NCBI GenBank assembly: GCA_034112085.1
Contig: JAWUWD010000038.1
Location: 45,088-109,087 of the forward strand
DNA from: JAWUWD01 sp034112085
GTDB taxonomy: Bacteria; Bacteroidota; Bacteroidia; Cytophagales; Cyclobacteriaceae
Length of the DNA stretch: 64,000 nt
Reading direction: 5' to 3'
Shown piece after piece: positions 62,859 to 64,000 of this stretch. Every line of letters begins with the position of its first letter. Within the stretch, counting starts at the first letter, position 1. Under the pieces are notes generated by a model. It made no database searches. It saw only the letters and a list, made by a program, of their open reading frames with translations, and had not been told where the DNA came from. Made by a program: the position numbers and the translations under genes.

Positions 62859-63899
62859 ATGAATAGAGTATTACTATTAACATTGATTTGCACTGCGTCA
62901 ATCTCTAGCTTGAGAGGACAAGAAAAGGTGTCACTTGACAGCCTGAATCAATTGTCAAAAACTTATGTTTGTGTAGAGAAGGATAGATTTGATTCTCTTT
63001 CAGAAATTATTATTGATCAAGCGAAATTTGAGAATCAGTATTCACAATGGGCATATGCTCTTACATTAAGAGCGTATGGTCAAATTTGTATAGGTAATTT
63101 TAGAGAATCACTCCTTTTTTTATCAAAAGCCAGAGATTTATATGACTTGGCTGGAGACTCGAAAGGAATGGGAAAGGCTCTTAGCTACACCGTTCATAGC
63201 TATTCTGGTTTGAGCCAAATGGACTCCGCATTATACTATTCCAATCAGCAAGTAGAAATGGCCAAAGTGACTTCTGATACTATCACAATTGCTACGGCTT
63301 ATCTTGCACGAAGTGGAATCCATACTAATCTTTCTCAAATCGATTCAATAATTTTTTATGCAATTAAAGGACTTGGAATCTTGGGAAATGTGACTCATGA
63401 TGGACTTCGTGGAAGTTTGAATATGACCATTGGTAATGCACATTATCAGAATGAAGACTATTCTCAAGCTGCCAACTATTTCACGTTGGCGACAAAATTT
63501 TTTAATGAAAAAAGTATGAATATAGGGAGTATATATCATAATCTGGGGTCAGTTTTTACTAAGCTCAATATGTTTGATTCTTCCTTCTATTATTTTAATA
63601 AAACTATTTCTATTAATAAGCGACTCAACAGAAAGCACTTATTAGCTTATAATTATCAAGGATTGGCTGAAAATTATTATACGATGGGGAATTGTGAAAA
63701 ATCAATTGAGTACAACCTATTAGCTATGGCAATGAGTGAAGAGATTGGCGAAAAAAGAAGCTATGCAGGAGTATTAGTCAATATCACTCAATGTTATATT
63801 GAAGTTGGTGCCTTTGCCAAGGCAGTAGAAAGTGCTGGAAGGGCAGTAACTATGACCAAAGTGTCCCGTCCTGAAATATGGCTACAGGTTAAAAGTTAA
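62859..63899 (+). pseudogene. TPR sensor protein gene, cut by an IS3-family element
   Basis: The 346 codons encode a signal peptide (ICTASISSLRG) and TPR repeats (SIYHNLGSVFTKLNMFDSSFYYFNKTISINKRL ... ENYYTMGNCEKSIEYNLLAM). This is the same sensor plan as the two TPR kinases at 50942 and 52802. The frame stops at 63897-63899, just where those proteins would go on to the coiled coil, membrane helix and kinase domain. Two bases later the stop codon of an opposite-strand transposase begins, so the last codons are probably IS sequence. The rest of the gene, if retained, lies beyond the window. Confidence 0.75.
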
Positions 63900-63900
63900 A

Positions 63901-64000
63901 TTAAGCTACGTTATCAAACACCATATTAGGGGTTTTGTATCCTAAAGATAGGTGTAATCTTTTATTGTTGTAAATATTGATTGCACTTTTGGTTGCGATC
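63901..64000 (-). mobile_element. IS3-family transposase (OrfB), C-terminal end, runs off the window
   Basis: On the minus strand the frame from the right edge reads ...INIYNNKRLHLSLGYKTP followed by NMVFDNVA and stop at 63901-63903. That is the C-terminus of IS3-group DDE integrases, which characteristically end with YNxxRxHxxLGYxTP. The 5' part and left end of the element are outside. The nearby inverted-repeat end must lie between about 63880 and 63900, but I cannot place it exactly. Confidence 0.85.

Overview
The window reads as a chromosomal segment of a gliding-type Bacteroidota, most likely a marine member of the Cytophagales. It is AT-rich. Signal peptides often end in AQ and lipoproteins are frequent. 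Promoters follow the Bacteroidota pattern TTG-N19-TAnnTTTG and Shine-Dalgarno sequences are weak or absent. Diagnostic families include GLPGLI, SprB repeats, a type IX secretion (T9SS) sorting domain, beta-propeller sensor kinases, LytTR regulators and large FtsX/MacB-type permeases. No phage, CRISPR array or known defence island is visible. The genus is inference.

0-11.5 kb: the end of an RNase E/G gene; an Rrf2 regulator beside a CxxC AhpD-like protein, both preceded by a shared palindromic site; an M1 aminopeptidase lipoprotein; a DUF1572/DinB-like gene broken by one in-frame TAG; purM; a nucleoid-associated protein; a retropepsin-PDZ protein; a class V aminotransferase; and a propeller histidine kinase. 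11.5-26 kb: a two-tRNA operon (Gly with several broken pairs, then Leu), a fatty acid desaturase, a DUF1566 lipoprotein, an SDR/TetR pair with three matching operators, mutS, a SPOUT methyltransferase, an orphan solute-binding protein, an FtsX-type permease, and an aldehyde dehydrogenase/acetolactate synthase pair.

26-43.5 kb: an OmpR-type two-component system divergent from a GLPGLI protein and a TonB-dependent receptor-like protein, with tandem TTAAC direct repeats between them; a second permease; a prolyl oligopeptidase; a divergent ECF-type sigma factor overlapping a small membrane protein that could be its anti-sigma factor; a polyprenyl synthase-rhomboid operon; an unknown membrane protein; and acetyl-CoA synthetase.

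43.5-64 kb is dominated by LytS/LytTR-type signalling. There is a convergent regulator/propeller-kinase pair, a regulator-kinase-LiaF-like operon, and two TPR sensor kinases followed by one LytTR regulator. Next come a direct repeat with a 21-bp period, a 2065-residue T9SS surface protein with SprB repeats, and a small lipoprotein. I infer that the TPR kinases and their regulator control the surface protein. The window ends with another TPR sensor gene that appears to be cut by an IS3-family element running off the right edge.
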